Part shown: positions 45,487 through 57,600 of the stretch, one piece after another
Layout of the letters: each line of letters begins with the position of its first letter
Numbering within the stretch: the first letter of the stretch is position 1
Program-made: the position numbers and the translations under genes
Source: Paraphoma chrysanthemicola
Lineage: Eukaryota; Ascomycota; Dothideomycetes; Pleosporales; Phaeosphaeriaceae
DNA length: 64,000 bases
Assembly: GCA_020744225.1 (NCBI GenBank)
Contig: JAGMWG010000016.1
Span: 372,001-436,000 of the forward strand
Direction: 5' to 3'
Notes under the pieces: generated by a model
Database searches by the model: none
The model's input: the letters and a program-made list of their open reading frames with translations, nothing else
Told to the model about the DNA's origin: nothing

Positions 45487-48400
45487 TCACATTATCCCCT
45501 TGAGTCCGCGGAAGCCTCCAGTCTTCGAGGATCCAGGCTTTTTCTGATCCTTGTCTTTCACTTTCTTCCCGATATTCTGGGCGCCACCTGTGATCTGTTA
45601 GTGCTGACAGTGCATAAGGGTGGAACAATGCTCACCACGACCATAGTATCGGACTTCCGATTTGGGATCGACCTTGTCCTTCTTGTCTTTGCCGTTGCTG
45701 CCTTCGGTATCAACCGAATAGTTGCTTCTGCCGCTTGATTGTGCTGTATTGCCTTGTGTATGTGCCTGGAAGTGGGCATTTAGAGAACCCTCGTAGGCCG
45801 ACGAAAAGTCGGGTCCTAGGCCGCCACCAAATCCAGGATATGGCAGAGGAGTAGTTTGAGATCGCTGAGGTCTCTGAAGTGATTCTTGGCGAGCTGGGCG
45901 GGCGGGTGATGCATTTGAGACTGGGCTGTTCATCGACGTCGGCGACTGATAGTCGTAGAACTGTTCGCGTTCCTCGGTAGGGGCCGCTTCAGTAGCCAAA
46001 GGTGGTAGATACCTCGAATTGTACTGATGGCCTTGTCGCATGTTTACACTCGAGCTGCGGCTGAGACGTTGCTTCTCGTACTCGAGGTGTCCGGACCTCT
46101 CCTGACTTTGCAATCGGCCCTGCTCTGTCTGTCGCTCGGCCTCGAGTCCGTGATATTTCATCTGTAGTTCTGTGTGTTGCTCGAGCAAGTGGTAATGTGT
46201 CTTCTTTAGCTGTTGCAGCTTGGCATGGCTTGCAGCAAGTGCTGAATCCAGCATCTGCTGGACAGATGACGGAAGCTGGCCAGGCTTGCCAGTACTCCTC
46301 TCAGCCATTTGCAGACGGGTCTCGAGCTCCATTATGCGTCGTTCATAGGCCTTAATAGCCCTTTCCCGTTCCAACTCGCGGCTATTCAAGCGCATGTTCG
46401 ATATCTCAAGGTCGTTGCGCAAATCGTTCCGCTCTTGCATAAGAGCATGCAACTCTTTCCGCTGATCCTCGAGCGTCAAGATCTTGTCCTGTGCAGCTTC
46501 GAGCTCGCGCCGCACGTTGCCGTAGTCTTCCAATTCGTATTCAAGAGCTCTCGTCCTCTGCTGCGCTTTGATCTGCTCGGCCTCTGCCTTTTCCACAATC
46601 TCTTTCAGATGATCATAGTCTGACTGCGTCCTCTGCAGTTTGTACCGCAGGCCGTCCTCTTCGCTATGCCAAGTCTTTTCGTTTTCTCGGTAGTTGCGCA
46701 CTTTTGCACTCAGATCACTCTCCCATTTTTTCGACTGGTTCCGGCTCGTAAGCGTCTCTTTCTTAAGCTGAGCGTACAGCTCGTTGGCTTTGGCCAGTCT
46801 GGCTTTCAGCGTCTTATTACTGTTGATCAAGTTCTGCGTTTCGGCATCTGCGGTCGCTTCCTTCATGTGCTTGCGCTGCAACTGACCGATGTGGGCCAGG
46901 TGCTGAAGCTTGAGATAACGTTCAAAGTTGAGGTCATTGCGGAGCAACATGATCTCTCGCTGGAGTGATGCCATAGTCTGACCACGAAAGTCGGTAGTTG
47001 TAGGTGAAGTTGATGCCGTGACGGCCTGGACGAAGCCATCCAGACTAGGTTTCTTGGCGACGAAAGATTGTGCATCTAACGGTGCACCTAGCAAAGTTTG
47101 ATTCTTCGTATCCTTCAACGGTGGCAGAGTGGGCGAGTCCATGGCGTTACGAGCCTTGAGAAGGGGCGAGGATTTGCCCGACTTGACCGATTTGGTTGAT
47201 TTTGATCGAGGAGGTATTTCAAAAGTATGGGGCGCATCAGGTCCCTCGCTTGGAGAGACGAAGACTGTAGATTGCGTATTCCTCCAGCTTCCATTTGATT
47301 CGTTAGCAGTAGTGCCGTCGTCATCGAGGTTGAGCTGACCGGGTGTGTCCGGAATGGGTGGGACTGGTATCGGGGGTAACGCTGCGCTCGGTGGTGGCCC
47401 AGGATCTTCAAGTGTGGAGTTGACGGCGACGCAAAGATCCATGCACTCGGTCACAACATCGGCAGGGTCGCTCTTTAGCCACCTGTTCTCATGGAGCTCC
47501 TCTTCAATCGTCGTGCTGAACATGTTAGGATGTAGAAGATGCACCCGGCGGTAGGGCTCAGTTCGGCTATGGATGAGGTCTTGGTCCAGGTCAAAGTCGC
47601 GAGCGCCGGGGAAGTCGAGGGACTTGAGGTATTTTCTTGGCTTGCGAACGAAACTCATGAAATTTAGGGGGAACAAGCCGTACAAGAAGGTAAAGTAGTG
47701 CATGAGCGTAGGCGGCGAGGAATCTGGATACTCCATGGATTGCTGTACTGGTTCCCATGCTTGCTCAGCCTCTCCGGTTTCTGCACTCGATTCCCCTTCG
47801 CTCTCGTCCTCTTGGTCATCTGTGTTGTCGTCCGATAACCTCGAGTCGTCGGTATTTCCAAGCCTGTCCCAGCAGAGTACCCTGGAGTAGATCAAGAACA
47901 TCTTAGCGAGGTGATGATCAGACGTCAGGGAGCCGCAGATGTGCGGCAAGAACATAATGAGCACGACTAGGGCAAGCTCGATGACGGTCGAAGATGCGTC
48001 GATGAGCAAGCACTTCTCCAGGTGTTGGATAAGCGAAGTCTGGAGCACCAAGTGAAGATGTGGCGGCTGCAACCGGACGAATGCGCTCAGCAAGTTCAGA
48101 GCTTGGATGCGGTACTGCTTTTGAACGAAGAGGTCGTCAAGTGCGAGAAGCAGTGCCTGGATCTATTAGTGACTGGCGCGGAAATGATTCTGTGTGCCAT
48201 ACCTTGGGCATCCTGCGTCCAAAGGCAACCAGGACGGATTCTAGCTCTGAAGAGACAAACTCGTTCTCAGGAGATATGGTATCTTCGGGTGATCTTGGCA
48301 CGTTTGTCCTCGCGAGGTAAGCCTCAAGCACTCTCTTGGTGAAGAGACCCGACAAGCGCGCGTGCTCTCCATCCTTATCCGTTTCCGCATCGTAGACCAA

Positions 48401-48754
48401 GATGCTCTGCAGGAAGTCTCGGGCATCCTCGATCTCCTGTCGCTTGTGTCCAATACTGTCTATTGTAGGCTTGATTGCCAGGTTCCACCACGTGGTCAAG
48501 CGAGCTTCGCCAGTCAAGGCCGGTCGCACGAGGCGCAAGACGGCAAGGAAGGCGCCATGCTTCTCTGGAGTGTCCGCGACGTGCCGCAGGTAGAGCGTGT
48601 GCAGGTCGTCGTGGAAGCGCTGCGAATCGTGGTCGTCGATGTTGTCATAGCGCTCGAGGAAGCTCTCAATGGTCGCGCGGAGCTCGTCGGGAAGTGGGCA
48701 GGATACGGAAGGCGCGGAGAAGGTGGTGGTCAGCGCCTTGATGGTTTCTCGCAT
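45487..48754 (-). CDS. TSC1: Hamartin homologue Tsc1
   Basis: Scaffold of the TSC1-TSC2 complex that restrains Rheb and hence TOR. Exons 48754-48203, 48156-45636 and 45587-45487 (introns 46 and 48 bp) sum to 1057 codons plus stop. The N-terminal third is the helical hamartin core (LPDELRATIESFLERYD, ALTGEARLTTWWNLAIK, ALLLALDDLFVQKQYRIQ across the first splice). A central Ser/Pro-rich linker follows (residues about 330-560). A long coiled coil runs from about residue 580 to 860 (SLQREIMLLRNDL, KTLKARLAKANELYAQLKK). The C-terminus is disordered and ends with a Lys/Gly-rich tail supplied by the third exon. TSC2 binding by the coiled coil is known from the family, not shown here. Confidence 0.92.
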
Positions 48755-50925
48755 TGAACTTCAGCGACCGTCAGCGATAGATTCAGACTACTTAGTTGTC
48801 GCAGTGGCGCGCGCATGCAGTGTGGATTCATTTGGCTTACCCGGCCGACATTGCGCCTTGATGTATGTCGTGTGTCTCCTGCTCAAAGCGCTGGTCTAGT
48901 AGTCCGCTGCCGCAGTCATTGGCGGCTCGTCAACCAGTTGAAAGACAGTGGAGGCTCTCGTGCAGGCGTGAGAACAGCGTGGGACTCAAGAGGGAGTTGC
49001 ACAAAGGAGTGATCCTGGTGTGGTCAGATTATAGCGAGCATGTCACTGCGTGCGGCGTGTCGATGTTGCGCAGCCAAAGCTTTTGATAGTGCGGATGCGT
49101 GGGGTGAAAGGTTGGGCAAGCGGGCAGCGGAGGCAATTGCACATGCTTCGAGTCCAGCGGGTATCAGGCATCATGGTGCTTTTGTGGCAACGCCTGTCCT
49201 CGTCCTAGGCCACATGCGCGTCTGACCCCAGAGACGCGCCAAAAGTAATTCAAGTCCTTCTGCCGTAAACGAATGCACTGCGCACGTCTGGGATGCTCAC
49301 TTTGGACCGAGGCACGCCAAGCCGCTTCCGCGGATGGGGAAGTGCTGCCCGTGCGCTCTTGCCTTGCGTCTTCAAGCCACCAGCCTAGCGGGAAGGCGCG
49401 CTCGCACGTTGCTTTTCTCCGGCCCCTGACGTATGCCCGCCGCCCGAAGGCCGTTTGTACCAATGTTTTGTGTCACACTGATTTTCATATCTACCATCGC
49501 TGTCAAAGCTCGCGACACGCATGCTTTTGCCATGAGGCCAAGCACGACGTTGTTTGAACCCATCCGTCATCGTGTATTCGTCCCTGTCATTGTCTCTCCA
49601 CCGTGCTTACGCGCGCAGTCAGCAGCATGCTCCCAATGGACCACCACTGGAGCTAGTCTCGGCACTGCCCAAGGGCACTTTCTCCAAGTCCAGTTACATC
49701 GTTGATGAAATGAGAAGCAGTTATTATCCAGGATGCTAGTGGTCGCAGCATCGCACAGACGGCACGCGACAAGATGCGATTCAACAAAGTTCGCGTACCT
49801 ATTGATTCTGACTACGACTGCCTTGCGCGCTCGCCATCACCAAAGCCTTTACTACTTATCGCAGTATTGTCTCCGGAATTACGTGTGTATCAGCCACGCC
49901 GTTATCACCTACTTGAGCTATGCCTGTTTGAGTAGAGCACCTCACGGAGCTTAGTTAGCTTGTCCCGAGATGCTCTTTGGCTTTAACCTTGTGAAGCACC
50001 ACCTGCAGAGAGCGTGCAATTGTCACGCCGTTCGACGAATTGGCAGTTCTCAGCATCATCTGTGGGTCCACTTGGCCTCCAAGCAGTTGATCATTAGCTT
50101 CTGAAGCTCTTCCCTCTCGCTCAAAGCCCCTGGCACTGCTCGCAAAGCACGCGGAAGCCACCGGTGATGAGCTTGTAATGGTCGCCAACAGCCGATAGCC
50201 TACCGACCGCGCGGAACGTTTGGACCCCTGCCATTGTTCCTGCATACTATCGTCCTATCAGATTATTGGCAGTTGTGTATGAAGAACAGGGATGCTAGCC
50301 TCGCCTGTGTGCCTGGACCTGCGTTATCTCACCGAGCACTCGAGACAAAACACCGTTCACGGAAACACCTTGCAAATGAGATCCCTCGGTGGCACATCCG
50401 ATCGTTGATCCAGATGAGATGACTCGATGCTCGCGGACAAATTCCAGCTCGGCGGTCGGCCAGGACATGCAACCTCCTTTGAGGGCTCGATGCAGACCAA
50501 TCTATCTTTCCATCCCGCATAAACCCCTCATTTACATTGCTCACCTCTGTCAGCAGGGACCTTCGTGCGGCTTCTCTCGTACGACTTGAGTAAGCACGTC
50601 TCAAAACATCGGCAGGAAACATCCCTGAAGGCAATCACCTCGTATCTGCAATACCGTTAAGAACACAAGCCAATACGCTTCCGCGAACACCGGCAAAAGT
50701 CAATATGATTCAGCACAATAGCACTCTTACACCAGTGATAGCTGACAATGTTCTGGACGCTCTGAAACGCGCCACACGGCTGAAACGGATTGCAAGATAA
50801 ACTCGTTCACATGCTGTTCGGCAAGGATCCTTTACAGCAGGCGGCCTACATAGTATCCACTCGATTCCAGCTTCTTGAAGACTTCCACGTCCTCGACCTG
50901 TCCACTACAGCACAACAATATCTCA
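48755..50925. other. 2.2 kb intergenic upstream of TSC1
   Basis: Lies between the TSC1 start and the stop of the next minus-strand gene. Contains the TSC1 promoter. Frames up to about 100 codons on both strands show no family features. Confidence 0.4.
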
Positions 50926-51273
50926 TCACTGCCGATCATTTCTCTCACTCAAGCCCTCTTTTCCACCGACCACCTTCTGATCTCCTCCAATCCCCGTACT
51001 CCTCGTCGGCTTCGCCTGTGGGTCTGGCTGCTTCGCTGGATGGTCGTCGCCAGTCAAATGCTCCTGATCCGAGGCCGATGACTGATGATCAGTATTTTGC
51101 GTATCGGTGCGGACTTTTGCATTTGGCGCAGCGGAAGAGTTCTCCGACGGATCTGGGAGGTTTGAATCGGGATTTTCGCCCATGAGCTTCTGCCGTAGAG
51201 GAGTGGTGCCAAACGAGCGAATGGGTGAGTAGATGGGGCGGCGCGCGAAGGCGCGGACATTGATGGCGGGCAT
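50926..51273 (-). CDS. Small mitochondrial protein, function unknown
   Basis: Single-exon frame of 115 residues. The first 30 residues (MPAINVRAFARRPIYSPIRSF followed by GTTPLRQK) are Arg-rich, Ser-containing and free of acidic residues, a classic mitochondrial presequence with a likely cleavage near RSFGTT. The rest is hydrophilic, ending with SDQEHLTGDDHPAKQPDPQ and TGIGGDQKVVGGKEGLSER, a pattern I associate with a widespread small fungal mitochondrial family of unknown role. No membrane span. Divergent from the IAH1-like gene across 482 bp. A plus-strand frame over the same bases (50790-51185) lacks such features. Confidence 0.75.
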   Translation of the reverse strand: MPAINVRAFARRPIYSPIRSFGTTPLRQKLMGENPDSNLPDPSENSSAAPNAKVRTDTQNTDHQSSASDQEHLTGDDHPAKQPDPQAKPTRSTGIGGDQKVVGGKEGLSERNDRQ

Positions 51274-51755
51274 TTTGGTGAGGTAGGTTAAACTCTTAGA
51301 ACTAATGATTGTCTTGAGTATCTACAGAACAGAGATATAGTTGTGTGCAATTTGAGGGCGCGAGGCCTTTAGGCAAGTTAATCCATGCAACATCGTAAAT
51401 GTCGACGGAAGACTGAGGTCATTATGACCGCCTCGCCGACTCAAGCATCTCCAATCACAAAATGTCTCAAGACATGCCATTTTGCGCACATCCTTCAGTA
51501 TGCATCGTAAAGTTGGATGGCACACCATTGGTCGTTAGAGTAAACTACACTTTCAATGTTCAGCTTCACCACGTGCACCCCGCACTAGCGCGCCTAACAG
51601 ATCCGCTTCGCGTTAGTTCCACCATCTTTACCCTCCGGGCACGCCAGGCATCCACACTTCCAATCGCCATTCTATGTAGCCAGCACTAGTTCTTAAACTT
51701 GAAGACTCTCCCGCTCAAATACTCACCACACAAGTCTACAAGTCTCGTCACACCC
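51274..51755. promoter_or_regulatory. Shared upstream region of mitochondrial-protein and IAH1-like genes
   Basis: 482 bp between divergent starts; no named motif identified. Confidence 0.4.
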
Positions 51756-52923
51756 ATGTCTTCCTCTACGCAAATCCCCGAATTCATCCTCTTCGGCGAC
51801 AGCCTGACAGAATGGGGTTTCGACCCTACCACTTTGGGCTACGGACATCACTTGGAGAAACTGTATGCTGGAAAGGTGAGGGTTGTAAATGAAGGTTTGT
51901 GGATTCTTGTTTGTGATTTCGTGATACGTGTACGCTGGAGGAAGTTTGGGTGGCGTGCCGTTTGATGGATTGCTTGATTAGGTGTGTTGACGACATACAT
52001 GAAGCAAACGCCAGGAATGAGGGTGGTATTCGATGGTGGGAGCCTCGAAGCGAACCCAAGTTGTTCGTGCTAGAGGTCAATCGCAGATTATGTAGTGTTT
52101 GATATGGAGATTGTAAGGAATCGTTATGCAGACGCAAATCAGGAGTATCATATCAAAGTCACTAGATACAAACACCAAAAACACCTGATACTGACTTGAT
52201 CCCACAGGCCAAGCCGGGTACACTACATCACTCTCGTCCAAATGTCCTCCTTATGACTAAGCCTCCCTCACAAGCTACACCACCACGTCCCTCGCCTCCG
52301 ACTTCGCCCGCATAATCGACCGCGCCACATCTCCCTCCGCCGCACCAACACTCCTCTTCACAATTCTGCTCGGCGCAAACGACGCATGCATTATTGGCGA
52401 AACCGAATACGTCCCATGGCATACCTTCTCGGCAAACATTCGCAACTTCCTCGAAACGATACTCACGCAGGATGCCATGTCCGAGACTAAGATTGTGCTG
52501 ATTACGCCCCCACCGGTTAATGTACCTGAAGGCTTGATGGACGAAGACGATGAGGGTGCGATTGAAGATGCGAATAAATGGAAGCGCGAGGGTCCGAGAT
52601 ATAAAACATACATGTCCAAGAAACGGTACGCAGAAGGACTCATGGAGATTGCGAACGAGTATGCGGAGACGGGGAGGGTGATTGGTGTGGATTTCTGGAA
52701 GGGGTGTGTGGAAGAGAAAATCAGGGAGGACGGAGGGACTTGGGAGGAAGCTGAGAAATCAGGAATGTGGCCGGGTTGCGGACTTGTTGGGGCGAAGATG
52801 TTTGAAAAAGGGTGGTTTTGGGATGGTTTGCACTTGGATGTGAAGGGGTATGCGGTCTTGAATCGAATAGTGGTGGAAGGGGTGGTGCGGGAGTGGCCGG
52901 AGTTGGCCGCTGAGAGAATGTGA
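51756..52923 (+). CDS. IAH1: SGNH/GDSL esterase, isoamyl acetate hydrolase-like
   Basis: Hydrolyses small acetate esters in the yeast Iah1 family; the natural substrate here is unknown. Exons 51756-51894, 52208-52217 (10 nt) and 52275-52923 give 265 residues with perfect phase. Only this model yields the family run VVNEGQAGYTTTSLASDF: the ten-base exon supplies GQAG. Catalytic blocks are ILFGDSLTEWGF (nucleophile Ser about residue 14), LLGANDAC (block III) and DGLHLDVKGY (Asp/His pair near residue 243). The first intron is 313 bp and has a GTTTGT donor; the second is 57 bp. No signal peptide, so probably cytosolic. Convergent with TAP42, 98 bp apart. Confidence 0.9.
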
Positions 52924-53021
52924 GATACGAGGAATCGATGTTGGATGCATGTTAGTCTATTCGAGAGCGTATCGTTCGGTCACGAACCGACCGGGTATCT
53001 GCTTGTGAATCCATACTAGCC

Positions 53022-54246
53022 TTATCCTCTGTTCAATGTGTTCCCGGACCCTTTCGGATTTGCCTCGACATACTCATCCCACGCCCGCTGCTTCATCGTC
53101 TCTTCGTCTGCTGCATCAAGATCATCCTCGTTCGGGTCCGGCCTTATCTCGCTCTGCGGCCCACCACCCTCAATCATCCCGCCGCGTTTCTTCTCTTCCT
53201 CAAGATACTCGTCGATCGTCATGGTCGGCAGACTGTGATCCGGTCTGAATACGCCCTTCTTAAGCGTTTGCCGACTGTCTAGTAGCGTGAAGGGCCGCAT
53301 TGGCTTCCCGTCGCTACTGAGTATCGGCCCAGAGTACTTGAGTCCCGGTAATTGGCCATCAAGACGCTCAGAGTACCCATCCTTGTCCCTACCGTCTTGT
53401 CGTGCGTCCGGCGCGGCAGTCGCCACACCTGGTGGGGGCGCCGGCGGCGCAAGCGAAATGATATGCAATTCCTGCGCCATGCTCTCCAAGCTCTGGAACG
53501 TCTGAAACACCATGAACGCCAAGCTCGTCAAGTGCAGATCTCTCACGACATGCTCGTCGCTCTCAGCCAGTTTGGGGTTCTGTTGCAGATACTGATGGGC
53601 ATGGTGAGCACGCGACTCATGGCAAACATTGCAGCAGCAATGGAAAAGCAAACAAAAGTGGGTAGGGCTAAGGCACGTACCTCGAGTTTGCGCTTCAACT
53701 CCTTTTCCTCGCGGAACCGCGCAATCTTGGCGTCGCGGCGGGCCGCGGCATCCCGCGTGCTGGCAGTGGAGAAATTGGCCTTATCTTCGGTGTAGGCTTC
53801 GAGGAGTTTGGAGTCCGAAGCGCCAAGAATGTCGTAGGAATCGAGCTGCTTGAGGAAGCGCTCGTAATGATCCCGCGCGAGAAGGATGTTGGTTTTTCGG
53901 AGTGATATCTCAGGTGTGAAGATCTTTTGGACAAGTTCGGCCAGGTGGTAGTGAATTGCTAGGTACCTTTTTGTGATGTGAGCATAAGGCTGACAGACTG
54001 GATCAACTTTTTTTCATGTCGATGCACGTACTGTAGATCACTCGAGGAGATATCTTCTAGTGTTTCGTTTGGACTGAATAGCGATATTTGTTCTGACACT
54101 TTGAGGCACTCCTCATAGGTGGCAATAGTCTTGCTGAGGTTTTCCTGGAATGTTGGGGTATTCGTCTCGTACGATGCCGCCAGCTCCTGCCGCGCGCGCT
54201 CTGCGCTTGCATAGAGTGCACGAAGATTCTGAGGTTGTTCTGACAT
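53022..54246 (-). CDS. TAP42: Type 2A phosphatase-associated protein Tap42
   Basis: Binds and regulates PP2A-type catalytic subunits downstream of TOR. Exons 54246-54032, 53966-53681 and 53591-53022 (introns 65 and 89 bp) give 356 residues, close to the yeast length. The N-terminal helical domain contains TFQENLSKTIATYEECLK, DLQYLAIHYHLAELVQ (across the first splice) and the basic RDAKIARFREEKELKRKLE before the second. The C-terminal half has SLESMAQELHIISLAPP, RPFTLLDSRQTLKKGVFRP and TIDEYLEEEKKRGGMIEGG, all Tap42 landmarks, then an acidic tail. The ATG at 54246 fits the family N-terminus (MSEQPQNLRALYASAER); an upstream in-frame ATG at 54387 adds unrelated sequence. Divergent from DCL1. Confidence 0.93.
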
Positions 54247-54686
54247 TTTTGCTCGTTGTGTCAGTGTTGTGATTGTGTTGAGATTGTGGGAAGTAGCCAT
54301 CAAGGCCTGCACGTGAATTGGCGATGCTGACTCAGCGGTTCTTTCGCCTCGTGAGACGCGCCCCGCCACCGCTCCATTCACATTCAACGCAGCCTCAACA
54401 AACGCCGCACAGCGGCGGTGAACTTCTCACTCCATGTATCGGTGCTTCTAGAAGTGAAGATTCATCCTTGCCGCTCATACCTGCGGTGACGAGTGCTAGT
54501 CCGTTTGCTTGCTGCTTTAGCGAGATATGAGCTGAGACGCGCAAACAAGCGGAAGGTAGGTTTCTCTCACTACGTAACTTGCAGCCTCATCTTATCCTCT
54601 CATTACCTTCGTCTCCTATCGTCAGCTAGTTCTGCTTCAGCACTATACCTCTGATCTGATCTCATTCCAATCAAAGTCAGCTCGCC
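54247..54686. promoter_or_regulatory. Shared upstream region of TAP42 and DCL1
   Basis: 440 bp between divergent starts, with CT-rich tracts before the DCL1 ATG. No specific element recognised. Confidence 0.45.
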
Positions 54687-57600
54687 ATGAGTTGGGCTCG
54701 TGAGGTAGACGAGCAGGATGACTATTTCTCGTGCGACGAGTCTACTTCAGGCGACGAATACACGAGTGCGCAGGATGCGGAAGATCCTGAAATCATCGAG
54801 GAGGATCCCGACTCGGACACCAACCTGGACAATTTTCCAGCCCACAGCGCCAAAACGACGTCCGAGAAGCGCAGAGCGCAGAATGAGGTGTTGAGAGCTT
54901 TTGCAGCTAACATAAGTGCTCATCTCACGCAAAAAGAGATCACTGATGCAGTTTCCAAAGGTGCCAATGAGGGGCAGTTGTCCATCAAAGACATCTTGGC
55001 CAGCCAGGAAACCACCGTTCGTATAACCAACCCCCGCGATTACCAGACGGAACTGTTTCAGAGGGCAAAGATCGCGAACACGATCGCTGTTCTCGACACA
55101 GGCACAGGCAAGACGCATATCGCTACGCTTTTGCTTCGGCATGTTCTCGACGAAGAGCTAGAGAACCGTGCCAAGGGCGGTGTTCACAAGGTCGCCTTCT
55201 TCCTCGTCGACTCAGTCAATCTGGTCTTTCAACAAACCAATGTCCTGCGATGCGGCCTTGATCAGAACGTTGAAGGCATCTGCGGTGCGATGGGCCAATC
55301 ACTCTTCCACAAGGCAACCTGGGATAAGCTTCTCACAAATAACATGGTCATTATCTGCACGGCGCAAGTTCTCGTGGAATGTATGATGCATTCCTTCATC
55401 GACATGAGGCGAATCAACCTCTTGATCTTCGACGAAGCCCATCATGCTAAAAGCAACCATCCATACGCTCGCATCATGAAGGATTTTTATGCGCACGAAC
55501 AAGACATTTCAAAGCGACCTCGCATCTTTGGAATGACTGCTTCACCCGTAGATGTTCGAGGACAATCGGCCGAGCACGTGCGGGAAGCTGCGCGTGAACT
55601 TGAGGAATTGCTGGATGCGAAGATAGCCACCACCACTGATCGCATGCTTGCCTCCAATAGTATCAGCAAGCCGGACGAACAGATCGCATTGTATGCTCGA
55701 TTGAAAAACGAATATGAGACACCACTGCACCTGAAGATCAAAGTCAGATATGGCGACGTTGCACCTTTCCAGAAATTCTTTATTGCGTCCAAGCGACACG
55801 CTTCAGAGCTAGGTCGCTGGGCATCAGACATGTACTGGTCTTTCGCTTTCGACGATGAAAGGAGTAGGAAACTTCAGAATCGCGAAGAATTCAAATACAA
55901 CCGTACCAAGAAGTTCAACGGCTCGGTCGAGGAACTAGACTCTCATATACAGAGACTCAAGGAGGCAGCAACATTCGTTCAGCAGCATGACTTTGGTCTG
56001 CCTATACTAAACGATGATGAAATCAGTTCAAAGGTCCAACGACTACATCACTGGCTCAACCTATACTACGAGCGGAGTGACGCTGCTCACTGCATTGTAT
56101 TCGTGGAGAAGCGTCACACCGCAAGGCTCTTGAAGCTCATTTTCGATCACATTGGCGGACCCAATCTACGATGCGATGTTCTAGTCGGCGTCAACTCTCG
56201 TGCTGGCGAGCACAACATCTCCCTACGATCGCAGATCTTGACCTTGCAAAAGTTCAGACGGGGGGACTTGAACTGTCTCTTTGCCACATCCGTCGCGGAG
56301 GAGGGTCTTGATATACCGCAATGCAACCTGGTGATCCGCTTTGACCTATATCGAACAATGATCGGTTACGTCCAGTCTCGGGGCCGTGCACGTCATCGCA
56401 ACTCCAAATATTTGCACATGCTTGAAGAAGGCAACAGCGACCACAGGGAGAGAGTCATCGATGTCCGATACGATGAAAAGATTATGCGAGACTTTTGTCA
56501 AGGCCTCACACATGACCGTGTGCTCAATGAGCTCGAAAAAGATGGCGCAGATTTGCTTGCCCTTGCGGATACATTGCTCCCAAGCTACACCGACCCTATT
56601 TCTGGCGCGAAGCTTACATATCGATCAAGTCTCTCCGTCTTGAACCACTTCGTAGCGACATGGCCGTCTCCGAATCATGATACCATGGCGCAGCCATCGT
56701 ACGTGATCAGTCCAGGGATGAATTACGACCCTCGCGAGCCGCAGCGCACAGGTTTCGTGTGCGAGGTGATTCTGCCGGAGCACTGCCCCATCATCTCTAT
56801 GGTAGGAGATGTTCAGGGCAAGAAGGCCATTGCGAAGTGCTCTGCGGCCTTCAAGATGTGTATCGAACTTCGTAACAAGGGGCATATCAACGAGCACCTT
56901 CTTCCGATTCATGGCAAATTGCTGCCAGCCATGCGGAACGCGTTGCTTGCCGTGAGCGAAAAGAAAAAGGGCAAGTATCCCATGTTGATCAAGCCAAGAT
57001 TCTGGAAACAAGGGCGCGATACTACGCCTCACTGCCTCTACCTCACCATTATCGACGTAGACCAAGGCCTGGACAGACCTCACCAGCCAATGGGCTTGCT
57101 CACCCGGGCTGTCTTTCCAGAGCTGCCATCGTTCCCAATTTTCCTCACCGATGGCAGGGCATCGAACATCGTTTCGCGATCTTTGTTCACACCAGTATCT
57201 GCAGGTGCTGATTTCCTCGACGTGGTGACCAAGTTTACCTTGAGAATCTTCGAGGACGTTTACAACAAAGTCTACGACTATGATGTCAACAAAATGTCCT
57301 ACTGGGTTGTACCTGTCATTGCGGGAGCGCTAAAAGCGACCGATTGTCCAACTGTCGATCCGAGTACTCTCTTAGACATGGACCAGATCATCAAAGTCTG
57401 CGACGAGCCCTGGTGGCAATGGGATGTGCAAACTAAGAATGAGAAACTGATCGACAAGTACTTCGTGGATGCGATGAACGGTGGTCGCCGATACTACTCG
57501 GAGTGCTTAGCGCTGCACCTGAAACCACAAGACCCCATTCCTGCTCACATTCCGCGCCAAAACCATAAGTTCATGAAGAACATATTAGACTATACGGACA

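Noticed and set aside
45316..45738. 140-codon plus-strand frame
   Set aside because: Antisense to the 3' end and last intron of TSC1; no independent support.
53352..53795. 147-codon plus-strand frame
   Set aside because: Antisense to TAP42 exons whose frame and splice sites are fully consistent.
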